Below are positions 34,815-48,000 of a stretch of DNA of 64,000 nucleotides, in pieces. How positions within the stretch are numbered: position 1 is the stretch's first letter; every line of letters starts with the position of its first letter. Position numbers and translations under genes: made by a program. The DNA lies in assembly GCF_001039355.2 (NCBI RefSeq), contig NW_019775635.1, forward strand, positions 456,858 through 520,857, in the 5' to 3' direction. The notes beneath the pieces were generated by a model. The model worked only from the letters and a program-made list of their open reading frames with translations, was not told the origin of the DNA and ran no database searches. This DNA comes from Lingula anatina. Its lineage: Eukaryota; Brachiopoda; Lingulata; Lingulida; Lingulidae.

Positions 34815-35565
34815 GTAAGGTTTTAATGACTCCACTACTAGAAGTGTCACCCCCTAAATCAGAGTAATCAAAGTAGGCAGATCTTGGGTANTTCACTTAG
34901 TTGTCAATGAGTGGTATTTAGAAAAGACAGGGCGCCAAGAGCTGTCACTTCTTGTAAAAATTACACCTCCTATTTGGAATAGCTGTTCGAGAGCGTGCGC
35001 TGAGACTATTATTGACAAAGGTAAAATATAGACTATAGTATTTACTTTGAAACACTATTAATTGACTACGCCTTAGGAGTATTTGCTGACTAATGAAGTT
35101 CAAAAAAGAAAATATTCTTTTTTTTTTCTTTTTTTTTGTAAATTGGATCCTACACTACCAATCTCGAAACCCTGAGTCACGTAATGAGGGTCATTGACAG
35201 ATTATGTGTTTTTATTTGATGCACTAGACATCAAATATTTTTGTTACACCAGCAGACATACCAGCATCAGACATGGTTAATAGTGATGGAAATCAGACCG
35301 CATCCAAAAACGTTTGTCGCGGGATAGTTCATAAGAACCCGTGTAATGGCAATCACTAATATAAAGATTTATTTCAACATGAGAAGAAAGTACTAAAATA
35401 TTAGATCTTCGATCAGAATACGCTTAATGTTCACTTAACATAGCAAACAAACTTACATTTCACTCATGTCAGGGTGTCTTCATATACGGATACATGTATA
35501 TATGGATACATACAGCCATCATATAATATTAGAAAAATAAAGCTTTGTAAACGACTGCGTTTGTG

Positions 35566-35615
<50 letters not shown>

Positions 35616-38600
35616 AAAGAGAGAGATGGGGGGGTCAGCAAGGTTACATCGTTCACGCCAATTCAGTTTATTCATCCTAAATGACTTTGTAAGTATACAG
35701 CTGTCTTTATTTTCTCCACAACCAGTGGCCAGGGCCCAGGATTCTTGCCCAGATAAAGACTCAAAACTAGCACAATGGAGACCGGGAGACATTCCACACA
35801 CTGATGTCACCATCGCCAATGGCAACCTATATCTGCTGGACCAATCAGCAACAGTAAAAAGCATAACAGTTCAGGATGGAGGTGGGTCCACTGGAGCTTT
35901 CAACTCCTGACAAGCATTTAAAAAATAATAGTCGAAATCGTCGTTTAGAGTTAAATATATGAAATAGTGCATCAAAATATATTCTATTGCCGTCTGCAGC
36001 TGATTTGGTATTACTTAACTTATTTATTACTTAACTTATTTAACCATAAGCTTTATGCTTTATCAATCTAAACACAAATATATCAAATTTGATAAAAACG
36101 AAAGTTTTGTTTTCCGGGTATTGCATTCACACCAGTCCCATCAGTAATATGCTAGGTTATTGTAAATTATGGGAAAAAATCCATTATATTCGACAATGAA
36201 CAATCAATTAACGGCCAAGTGAATTATGAAATATTTTACTATCCCTCCCAGGTAAACTAGTGATCAAAGACGGCGTGGCCCCGATCATCGTGAAAACAAA
36301 ACACATTCTTATCGAGGACGGTGGAGAGATGCACATTGGAAGTCCTGATTGTAGGTAAGGTTTTAATGACTCCACTACTAGAAGTGTCACCCCCTAAATC
36401 AGAGTAATCAAAGTAGGCAGATCTTGGGTAGTTATAATGGTCTACTTGTGACCAATGAGTATAAAACCGCTGTACCATGCAATTGTATTGTTGGTCTTTT
36501 GTGTAATTTGATGTTAATAACATGATAACAGGAGCATATCATTCCATAGTCATTTATCTCCCTCAAAGTATTGGTTCAGTAGGGGTGTCACATCTGTTGT
36601 CCAGTGTGTGTATAAATACTATGTGTACCCTGTATTTATATACATCTTTACAAATTGCAAGCTTTATAGCACGAAATGAAGACAATTAAATTCACATTAG
36701 AATATGAGGCAATACCTGTAGAACGAAGTGGCTTGAGCCCCCTTTACACCTTGGTCGGGGTCCTTTCTGCGTCCCTTAGAGTAAAAAAGTAATACTTTGC
36801 GTACCGACAACTGGCCGGTCATTGAGTATTCATTCTGCAACCAAAGCGATACTGGTGCCTCGTTTTTACGACCACAGCGATGCCAGTTTCATGGTCGCAC
36901 AAAGGACACAGAAAGGACGCCGTTCATTGTTAAGGGGAGTTAACACACACACACACACACACACATATATAATGCTTTTTTGGTGGCCTTTGAACAGGTA
37001 CCAAGGAAAGGTAACCATCATCCCCCAAGGCAAGTCAACTGACTCCGGTGAGAATCCAGATTTCGGCAGGAAGTTTATTGGTGTCAGTAAAGGTGGTACC
37101 TTGGAAATTCACGGCAAGACAAAAACAGCTTGGACCTTTCTGGAAGGGCACCTCAAAGGTAAGGGATATTCGTAGGTCACATGTATGAAAATAAAATGAC
37201 GCACATATAGAGGGTCTGGCATCGTGTGTTTAATAAGCCCGAAAACTTCCAGAAAATAACAACTCGTTTGAATATAGGTCTTACTAAATCACAGATACGC
37301 ACGCTCGGTTTAAAATTTACCTTGGAAAAACTGGTATTGTTTTATATATATTTTTTTGCACATAACACTTATATCATACGTGATAAGACATTTTATCATT
37401 GACGACATTGCGGTAAAAAGCCTTATTTCGCTATACAAAATACTATTGGTGATAAATCTTACACAGCCTTATACTTTTTAATATCCTTAATTTTAAATAG
37501 TGACTAATTTGTAGGGCCACTTGAAGAAGGAGCCCAAATTGAAGACTCTATGCAGCGCGGGTTAAACGTGCGTGTTATAGATAAGGCCACGGGCAATATC
37601 ACTGCCCGGGAACGATTTGACACGTACGGCGACGAGGAGGCCTCAAAGCGACTGATTGATTTCATCACAGAACAGAAAGGTAAGACTCTTTTCACCGTGG
37701 TCTCTGAGCATCTTTCCGGTCTGCATGGTCTTAATTACCATCATGCGCCCTGCTTTATCATGACGTTGGGGATCAACCCCCCTTCCCCATATCCCCTGAG
37801 ATCTGTCTTTAGTAATTCTCGGCATATCTGTCGCCATTCTATGTCCCATCCAATATGTCCCGTGCGCTTTCTACATTTTTTCCTCGTTGTCTTCCTATCC
37901 TTCTTTTTCCTTCTAACTTTCCGGCTATATAATTTGAATCAAAATAGGGGGCCTATTGGTGGTGCTTTGTTTGTAAAAAATAAGATAAAGAGCGAGGGTA
38001 GATATCTCAAACGGAGAATTTTACGTGTAATAGCAGAATTTGCACATTTACCAGACGTGTACAATGTATATTATCTGAACGTAGATGGAGCCATAATTAC
38101 AATAGCAGTGTTTGACGAGGCGTCTAAGAGGCTTTACGATGAAGCTGAAACATTGTTGACCAATATGGGAAGCGGAGAGGTAACAAAGATCGGCTTTCGG
38201 TAAGTTTTTTTTAGTAAAAAAATGATAATAATAAAAAATAATGCTGAATCTTATTTATTTCTTTTAATCAAAAGATTCCGAGAGGGCTAGAATAATCGAA
38301 CGCACTGTGATTATGTGAACACTGATCAGCAGGCCAAATCTGAAATAAGGTTAAAACGAACACGATTTACCGTTAGGCCAGCTGGTAGATTGTTTGGTCT
38401 GGGTGGTTACTGATGCAACTGTTTATTACGCCAAATACTTCAGAAAACTCTGCAATGCATGTGTAACTTTATACCAAAATATATGGCTACGCATATTTGT
38501 ATTTGCTTCCAAATTCATGGTTTTAAAAGAGAGATCATTAAAATGATACAGTGAAGTAGGAAGAACGAAAAGCGCTCTGATGGTCCTTTTTTTGTGATGC

Positions 38601-41600
38601 ATTTGTTAACAAGGCTTCGTCCTGGTCACATATATCGTTCCGTCTACCGCTATCCCGTGCATTCCTCCTTTTTTCACAAACACCGACTTACGCTGTCCTT
38701 TATAAATAATTATAACATTGCACATGAGGGCAGAACAGGTAGAACAAGCTAAACATGATATTGTTTTTGTCAGACAGGTCGAAAACAACCCGTTGGAGAT
38801 TTGTGTAGTAGACTAGCCTCTAATAATAATAATTAAAAAAGCAGTTGATATGTTCATAAATGGCTTTTAAGTACATATTTTTTTGGATAATGTCTTTTTT
38901 AAAAAAAAGTTTAATTTTTTTTGTATGGTTCTGTTTTGATATTTGCTTTTTGTTCGGCATTCTGAGAACTTTTGGGCCTTATAAAATAAATGTTTATATT
39001 AAAATAACCTAAACGCCATAATACTATTTAAATTTATTTTTACTTCACTTAAGGCACCCCTGGGCGTTCATTGCTGTTAAAGGATCTCCGTCAGAGACCG
39101 TTGAAGAACGAATAAAATACATTAGTAAGTGCAGATCATTATTAATTCTTTCTAAATTACTATATGACGCGAAAAATATTTTCCATGTTGTTGCCTTGTC
39201 TGTTTTGGGAATAGTTGGGATTAATTGTATTTTATTTTTCAGACAAAATGAACATATTCAAAATCTCACTGGGTTTTAAACTGTACGCATGTAAACTAAC
39301 TCGCCCCATTAATTTATACAGGGCGAAGTTAACAAATTTCGTTGTTCAGACAGATATATTCTTTTAAGACGTTTTGGATTATATTTAAGACACAGAGACA
39401 ACCCACTACGCCACGACCGAAAAAGTTTTCGCCAATGACAGGGGTCAATTCCGTGTCTACGTGAAAAGCGGATGGGACGGTGAGCTGCCTTTATTTTCCG
39501 TTCAACATTATGAGTCGATCCTATTCGATACTAAAATGTTACTGCTGATATGCAGTATGTGTTTTATAGTCCTGAATTTCGATATTGGATCGTGCTCTGA
39601 ATACACATATGGGATTGTTATTATCTTATGTATTCCTTTTTCATGTTTTAATTTCTTTTACGCCAACATATTATGCACATGTATTAATATTTTGTCCTTC
39701 GTACGCTTGGTACATGCCTTCAATGATTTGTTTTCAGTATTCCAATGTCCGATTAGCTCTCTGATATACAGACTAGTGAAAACACAAAGTTATGCAATAT
39801 ATTGCTATCAGTAGTAATAAGGCGGTACATTGTTTGTATCAAACAGGAACAAAAGGATGGGCAAGCTCTGCAATCGAGCTTAGTGACGTAACAGAAGGAT
39901 ACGTGATCACTCTGGCAGATGACGTCAGCAGTTGGGAAGAGGGAGATNTTTTAATGTCCGTTTAGCTCTCTGATATACATACTGGTGAAAACACAGAGTT
40001 ATGAAAAATATTGATACCAGTAGTAATAAGGCGGTGCATTGTTTGTGTCACACAGGAACAAAAGGATGGGCAAGCTCTGCAATCGAGCTTAGTGACGTAA
40101 CAGAAGGATACGTGATCACTCTGGCAGATGACGTCAGCAGTTGGGAAGAGGGAGATCGTATAGTAATCAGTAGTACCGATTTTTCCATGTATCAAGCGGA
40201 AGAATTTCTTATTGGAAAATGTGAAAGTTGTAACCGTAATCAAGTCAATATCATTGGTAAGCTTTTACCTGTTAGTGCGTACAATGACTATAATAAAGAT
40301 GCCATGATTCGGTGCAGCAACTTTACTATTTCATGAGATAATTGTCATGCTCTGGATAAATACTGTTCGTGATCGTCGTCTTTCGTAAAGCCTAGGTCTC
40401 AACCGAACGTATGGGCTGCTACGTGTGCCACAGTGGTCTACGGGCAAAAAATGGGGAAAACGTGGGAGTTCGTGAGTGAGGAGCACGTCCATCGTGCGTC
40501 TTTTGGAGGACGCAAACAGCACGTAGTAACTTTTCGACATGATCAACAGCCGCTATACGTGCGATCTAGCTACGTCCTAGCCGGACGCAAGGAACCAAAA
40601 AAACTGTGCGTCCAAAACGTAGTTGGGACCTGGGCTTTAATGTGAAATTGTTAAAAAACACTCTTAAGAAGAGAGCAATCGTCAAATCTTGTGCAATATC
40701 CAAGATAAATATAGATACCTAATGTTTCTATATTTGGGTTTAAGAGATTGAAACCGTGGTAACCTTAATTATTTTCAGGTCCAGTCAAGTATCTTCATTT
40801 TGGCGGGTCATCGTACGGTGTGGACATGCGCGCTGAGGTTGGACTGCTGAGCAGAAATATCCTGATTAAGGGAGAAATGGAGGCAAGCTGTTATGGGGAC
40901 AATTTCTGCAAGTTCTTCGACTACGACACATTTGGTGGTCACTTGAGGGTAAATTTAAATTATTCGTTATACTTCGCCTTTCCCGTGATTATTTAATTTG
41001 TAATTGGGAATATTTCGATCAGTGCCGTATCCCCGTCCATGTTACTCAAAGGTAGGCCTCCTTTCATCTTTCTATAGTCGTGCTTTGATTCTTAAAAAAT
41101 ATTTTCAATCGGAATGGCTTTTAATTTAATCGGAGTAGTTATATGTCGGGCTTGAATTTTTTTAATAGAGTATAATCTTGAAGCTAATAACTATAGTAAT
41201 ATTTTACGGGGTCTTTCTTGTTTCCAGGTCCTCAAAGGTTTTAAATCAGTCCATCTGTCAGGAATAGAAGTGTATAATATGGGTCAGCAGATCCTTGGAA
41301 GTTATCCCATCCATTTCCACATCTGTGGTGACGTCGACGAACTCGGTGGATACACCAATCCTACTTGGGTTAAAGACCTGTCCATCCATCACTGCTTCAG
41401 TCGCTGTGTCACCATCCATGCTACAAATGGTTTATTGGTACGTAATTCTTTAAGATTATTTATGTTTCACAAGTGGCTGTATTGGGTAAACTAACCGGCT
41501 CCTTTGCCCTTAAATTTCAATAAATTAAAAGCATACGAGGTTAAAGGTAAATATTTTCTTATGAAAAAGACGAATGAGCGTAATTACCATCATAGTATTA

Positions 41601-41896
41601 CAAGTGCATCTCCTAGGTTCACAGTGTCGTTGGTTATGATACACTGGGACATTGCTTCTTCCTGGAGGACGGCAATGAACAAAGGAATACTCTGGACCAT
41701 AACCTGGGTCTCCTCACCAAACCAGGCACCCTCCTCCCGTCTGATAGGGACACCAACATGTGTGAGAATATGTTGGACAACGTGATCCCAGGATATAAAC
41801 CTTCATCTGGTGAATGCAAGTAGGTCTAGTTTTAAGTGTCATATCTTCCAGGACCATTTTTCTTTCTTTTTCTTTCTTTCTTTCTTTCTTTCTTTT

Positions 41897-41946
<50 letters not shown>

Positions 41947-44806
41947 GTCGGTAATGATGCCAGTCACCTCTATATCTCTTTATAGAAATACAGCGTGAGT
42001 TTAAAACTGCCATAGTAATAAAAATGGAACGAACCGCAAAGATCGCTCATTTTTTGTTTGTTTTTAGCGGGGCCTCCACATTCTGGATAGCCCATCCAAA
42101 CAACACGTTCACCAACAATGCAGCTGCGGGCTCAGACGTAAGTGCAACCGAATACACTTCCACGAGATTTGGCCACAAATATGTACTGCCAACCTTAAAG
42201 ATGTGAATGCAGCTTTTTTTTTTGAAGAACACAACTGTGATGATATGTTATACATGTATTATCCCGTCATACTGAAATCTGAAATCTATTCCATATAAAA
42301 GGGACATGTTTTTTTGTTATTCCCAGAGCACAGCTTACTGGTTTGCGTTCTACAGAGAACCAACTGGCCCATCTGCGGGGACCCTCCCCGAACGCCACGG
42401 CGAGAGGACGGCAATTAAGAAGTTTTATAACAACAGAGCCCATTCTAATCCCAGGAGGGTGAGTATTCATTTTTGACCAGCCTTATTTTACTGGGACAAT
42501 TAATATAGTGTACAGGGGCGGGTCCAGGATTTTTTGATGGCGGGTTGGTTGTCTGCGGATGCGAAGCCGAACGCCCCCTTCCCCTTGGTGTGGGGTCCGT
42601 GGCGTTCTGTTCCCGTGACTTCCCGATTGCAGTGCCAGGTCGTTGTTGTGATGGACTGACATTCATTATCTGGGACTCGACCTCGTGACTTCCCGTTATC
42701 ATGGTTGGTGACTGCTTTAGAGTTTCCTGCAACCGCGCACACCATCGATAGCGCTGTGCCTGACCCACCCGCCCACCGAATATACGTTTTACTACTTATA
42801 GTAATAAAATGCACTTATCAGAAATCATATCTAGCAAAAATACTGCAAAAAACATTATNTTCCAATGTCCGATTAGCTCTCTGATATACAGACTAGTGAA
42901 AACACAAAGTTATGCAATATATTGCTATCAGTAGTAATAAGGCGGTACATTGTTTGTATCAAACAGGAACAAAAGGATGGGCAAGCTCTGCAATCGAGCT
43001 TAGTGACGTAACAGAAGGATACGTGATCACTCTGGCAGATGACGTCAGCAGTTGGGAAGAGGGAGATCGTATAGTAATCAGTAGTACCGATTTTTCCATG
43101 TATCAAGCGGAAGAATTTCTGATTGGAAAATGTGAAAGTTGTAACCGTAATCAAGTCAATGTCATGGGTAAGCTTTTACCTGTTAGTGCGTATAATGACT
43201 ATAATAAAGATGCCATGATTCGGTGCAGCAACTTTACTATTTCATGAGATAATTGTCATGCTCTGGATAAATACTGTTCGTGATCGTCGTCTTTCGTAAA
43301 GCCTAGGTCCCAACCGAACGTACGGGCTGCTACGTGTGCCACAGTGGTCTACGGGCAAAAACTGGGGAAAACGTGGGAGTTCGTGAGTGAGGAGCACGTC
43401 CATCGTGCGACTTTTGGAGGACGCAAACAGCACGTAGTAACTTTTCGACATGATCAACAGCCGCTATACGTGCGATCTAGCTACGTCCTAGCCGAACGCA
43501 AGGAACCAAAAAACTGTGCGTCCAAAACGTAGTTGGGACCTGGGCTTTAATGTGAAATTGTAAAAAAACACTCTTTAGAAGAGAGCCATCGTCAAATCTT
43601 ATACAATATCCAAGATAAATATAGATACGTAATGTTTCTATATTTGGGTTTAAAAGATTGAAACCGCCGTAACTTTAATTATTTTCAGGTCCAGTCAAGT
43701 ATCTTCATTTTGGCGGGTCATCGTACGGCGTGGACATGCGCGCTGAGGTTGGACTACTGAGCAGAAATATCCTGATTAAGGGAGAAATGGAGCCAAGCTG
43801 TTATGGGGAAAATTTCTGCCAGTTCTTCGACTACGACACATTTGGTGGTCACTTGAGGGTAAATTAAAATTATTCGTTATACCTCGCCTTTTTCGTGATT
43901 ATTAAATTTGTAATTGGGAATATTTCGATCAATGCCGTATCTCCGTCCATGTTACTCAAAGGTAGGCCTACTTGCATCTTACTATAGTCGTGTTTTGATT
44001 CTTAAAATTTATTTTCAATCGGAATGGCTTTTAATTTAAGCGGACTAGTTATATGTCGGACTTGAACTTTTTAATAGAGTAGAATCTTGAAGCTAATAAA
44101 TATAGTAATATTTTACGGGAACTTTCTTGTTTCCAGGTCCTCAAAGGTTTTAAATCAGTCCATCTGTCAGGAATAGAAGTGTATAATATGGGTCAGCAGA
44201 TCCTTGGGAGTTATCCAATCCATTTCCACATCTGTGGTGACGTCGACGAACTCGGTGGATACACCAATCCTACTTGGGTTAAAGACCTGTCCATCCATCA
44301 CTGCTTCAGTCGCTGTGTCACAATCCATGCTACAAATGGTTTATTGGTACGTAATTCTTTAAGATTATTTATGTTTCACAAGTGGCTGTATTGGGTAAAC
44401 TAACCGGCTCCTTTGCCCTTAAATTTCAATAAATTAAAAGCATACGAGGTTAAAGGTAAATATTTTCTTATGAAAAAGACGAATGAGCGTAATTACCATC
44501 ATAGTAATACAAGTGCATCTCCTAGGTTCACAGTGTCGTTGGTTACGATACACTGGGACATTGCTTCTTCCTGGAGGACGGCAATGAACAAAGGAATACT
44601 CTGGACCATAACCTGGGTCTCCTCACCAAACCAGGCACCCTCCTCCCGTCTGATAGGGACACCAACATGTGTGAGAATATGTTGGACAACGTGATCCCAG
44701 GATATAAACCTTCATCTGGTGAATGCAAGTAGGTCTAGTTTTAAGTGTCATATCTTCCAGGACCATTTTTCTTTCTTTTTCTTTCCTTTTTTTTTCTTTC
44801 TTTTGG

Positions 44807-44878
<72 letters not shown>

Positions 44879-44980
44879 GGTCGGTCATGAATCCAGCCAC
44901 CTCTCCATCTCTCTNTTCATTTTTACATTCAAAGTTAGTCCCTTTTTTTTTTCTTTTTTTTTTTTTTTTTTTTTTTTCTT

Positions 44981-45054
<74 letters not shown>

Positions 45055-48000
45055 GTCGGTAATGATGCCAGCCACCTCTATATCTCTTTATAGAAATACA
45101 GCGTGAGTTTAAAACTGCCATAGTAATAAAAATGGAACGAACCGCAAAGATCGCTCATTTTTTGTTTGTTTTCAGCGGGGTCTCCACATTCTGGATAGCC
45201 CATCCAAACAACACGTTCACCAACAATGCAGCTGCGGGCTCAGACGTAAGTGCAACCGAATACACTTCCACGAGATTTGGCCACAAATATGTACTGCCAA
45301 CCTTAAAGATGTGAATGCAGCTTTTTTTGAAGAACACAACTGTGATGATATATTATACATGTATTATCCCCTCATACTGAAATCTGAAATCCATTCCAAA
45401 TAAAAGGGACATGTTTTTTTGTTATTCCCAGAGCACAGCTTACTGGTTTGCGTTCTACAGAGAACCAACTGGCCCATCTGCGGGGACCCTCCCCGAACGC
45501 CATGGCGAGAGGACGGCAATTAAGAAGTTTTATAACAACAGAGCCCATTCTAATCCCAGGAGGGTGAGTATTCATTTTTGACCAGCCTTATTTTACTGGG
45601 ACAATTAATATAGTATACAGGGGCGGGTCCAGGATTTTTTGATGGCGGGTTGGTTGTCTGCGGATGCGAAGCCGAACGCCCCCTTCCCCTTGGTGTGGGG
45701 TCCGTGGCGTTCTGTTCCCGTGACTTCCCGATTGCAGTGCCAGGTCGTTGTTGTGATGGACTGACATTCGTTATCTGGGACTCGACCTTGTGACTTCCCG
45801 TTATCATGGTTGGTGACTGCTTTAGAGTTTCTTACAACCGCGCACACCATCGATAGCGCTGTGCCTGACCCACCCGCCCACACAATATACGTTTTACTAC
45901 TTATAGTAATAAAATGCACTTATCAGAAATCATATCTAGCAAAAATACTGCATAAAACATTCTAGCATTTGAACCCGCATACAAGGGTATAGCTGTGTTT
46001 GAGACAGCGGAATTACCACGTCGTTGACAACTAGGTCTTACAATGAATGGAAACTTTCTACCTTGTCACGCAGAGGGCCAGTTTGGTTGTGCATGTTTAC
46101 ATCTGCATTTATTATCGATAACCCGGGTGCAGTACAGAAGTTCACGATGTACACGAGGCCTTGTTTGAGAAACCCACACGGATAATTTCGTTTTGTGTTG
46201 AGATTAAGTTTAATTTCACATATGACTTTAAAGATGCATACAAAGTCAATTTTTTGTCACAAAAACAGACCAAATGCCAGCATATAGTTCCAAGTAGTAT
46301 AACTAAGAGAATTACCAAAAGGCATTGTTTAATTGTTCCCGAAAATGATGTTTGAACGGATTTTTCTGCTAGCATTCTATGTTGTATGTCAATGGGGCAG
46401 AAAAGTAGGTCACGAAAGTAGGTTAAATTTCCGATCAAAAATTTAAAGAAAGGAGCAGTCTAAAGCATTTTTATGGCTGATCGAGTAATCTATTCAGTTT
46501 ATCCCTTGGCACGTCGAATTTATTTGAGTCGTATAAGAAACTGGTAGAAGTGGTTTGCATTTGTTACTGGGAATCCACCCTCCAACGATTCTCGGTTCGT
46601 ATGTACCTTTAAAGAGCACAATGGATGGTTTGGGTTTAAGCAATCCCCTATAAGAACAGAGAATCATTCAAAGCGTTCAAACGCGTACAAGTAATTATGA
46701 CGATTCCAATTTTGAGAAAACATATTTAGCAAATTATTATGCAAAGAAGATACTCTTTTTGTCTGCTGAATGCGATATACAGGTGGTAAGATATGGTAAG
46801 ATCAAGTATTTGAAGGAGGAGGGGGGGGGGGGGTCAGTGTTTTATACGACTGACAGGCCTGAGATTCAAAGCCGACCCTCAAGCCCCTTGTGGTCCCCTT
46901 AAAGGCCCAAAACGTTTTGGTTTTTTCTGAGGAACAAACGGTGCCATTTGGAACGGTTAAGAACTATAAATCAGCTAGTTAAAAGTCTAATTTTAAGAGG
47001 GAAATATTACTGTGAATTTTTTTCAGAAACCGAAAAGGGGAGGGGGCTGGACCACCCTGACTCCCCCTCTTAATCCGCCACTGTCGTTTTATATGGAGAA
47101 TTGTGGAAGAAATTTAGAGTGAAGTTGATCGTAATCGCATGTCAACTTTGCTTCTACGTTATTAAGAGCTGTTCACAATAAAAAGCATAAAACGGTACGT
47201 TCGGTTCACATCACTTTATTCCCGATGCATGTTTTTCTAAATGTACATCAAAGCAATGTAAAATGGTAAAATCTGACAAACTTAAGGAGACACTTGCATC
47301 CCTCTCTTTCGTGAATGTAAATAGTCAAGCACCTTCTCTTCTCACAGACATTTGTGTTGTCCATACGACAGGCATTTGTTAGCAGTGGTTGTGCCCTCAA
47401 TTATCCAGCACGTATTTTTGCCAGAATTCCATTCCCTGTTGTAACGGGCTATATGAACGTGCGTGCCTGTGGAACATGACCTTGACCCTGGTGCGTGGTA
47501 CATGACGTAATACTCTTTGTCCAGAATGCCACTTTTTCTGAGGCGATCCCATGCCTTTTTAGTTCCAACGCCCTTGACCAAGATGTCTGCAGCTTGACCT
47601 TTCTTATGCTGAAATAATAATAATAATAATAATAATAGAGTCTGGAGTATGGCCTCGGCGCCAATATGTGTTGTGCATAAATTTGACAATTGTTATCAAC
47701 CCCTATTTCTTTCCTGACATTTATTTCAACATTATTGCTGAAATGCGGTGGGTAATGCCAAATATGACTTTTTCGAAGGCATTAGTTCCAAATGAAGAAC
47801 ATATGGGAAAAAATCATCATAAATATTATACAAATACTAGCACATTTAAGAAGTTTCTGTTGTCGTATTAAGCTAGATACAAGCGATTCCAGTTGCACAA
47901 ATAATGTCTCTTACATAGGGATCAAAACCACTGCGTCTTCCACTCGTGACGGTCACCGTGGTTTTGAAAAAGTTTGCGATCTCTTGAAGCTTCATCTTAA

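Larger units (their letters stand above)
33358..34890. repeat. Contig-end overlap, first copy (1.5 kb)
   Basis: 33358-34890 and 34892-36430 are nearly identical, differing in a few substitutions and a 6-bp insertion (CTGCAG, at about 35995). The second copy begins exactly after the single N at 34891. It includes the first two recognised exons of the CEMIP-like gene. A missed merge of overlapping contigs is the simplest reading. Confidence 0.9.

Noticed and set aside
37699..38084. Continuous ORF joining CEMIP-like exons D and E
   Set aside because: The stretch between is an intron by homology (a donor at 37679 and an acceptor at 38084 give the expected EQK-DGAIITIAV junction).
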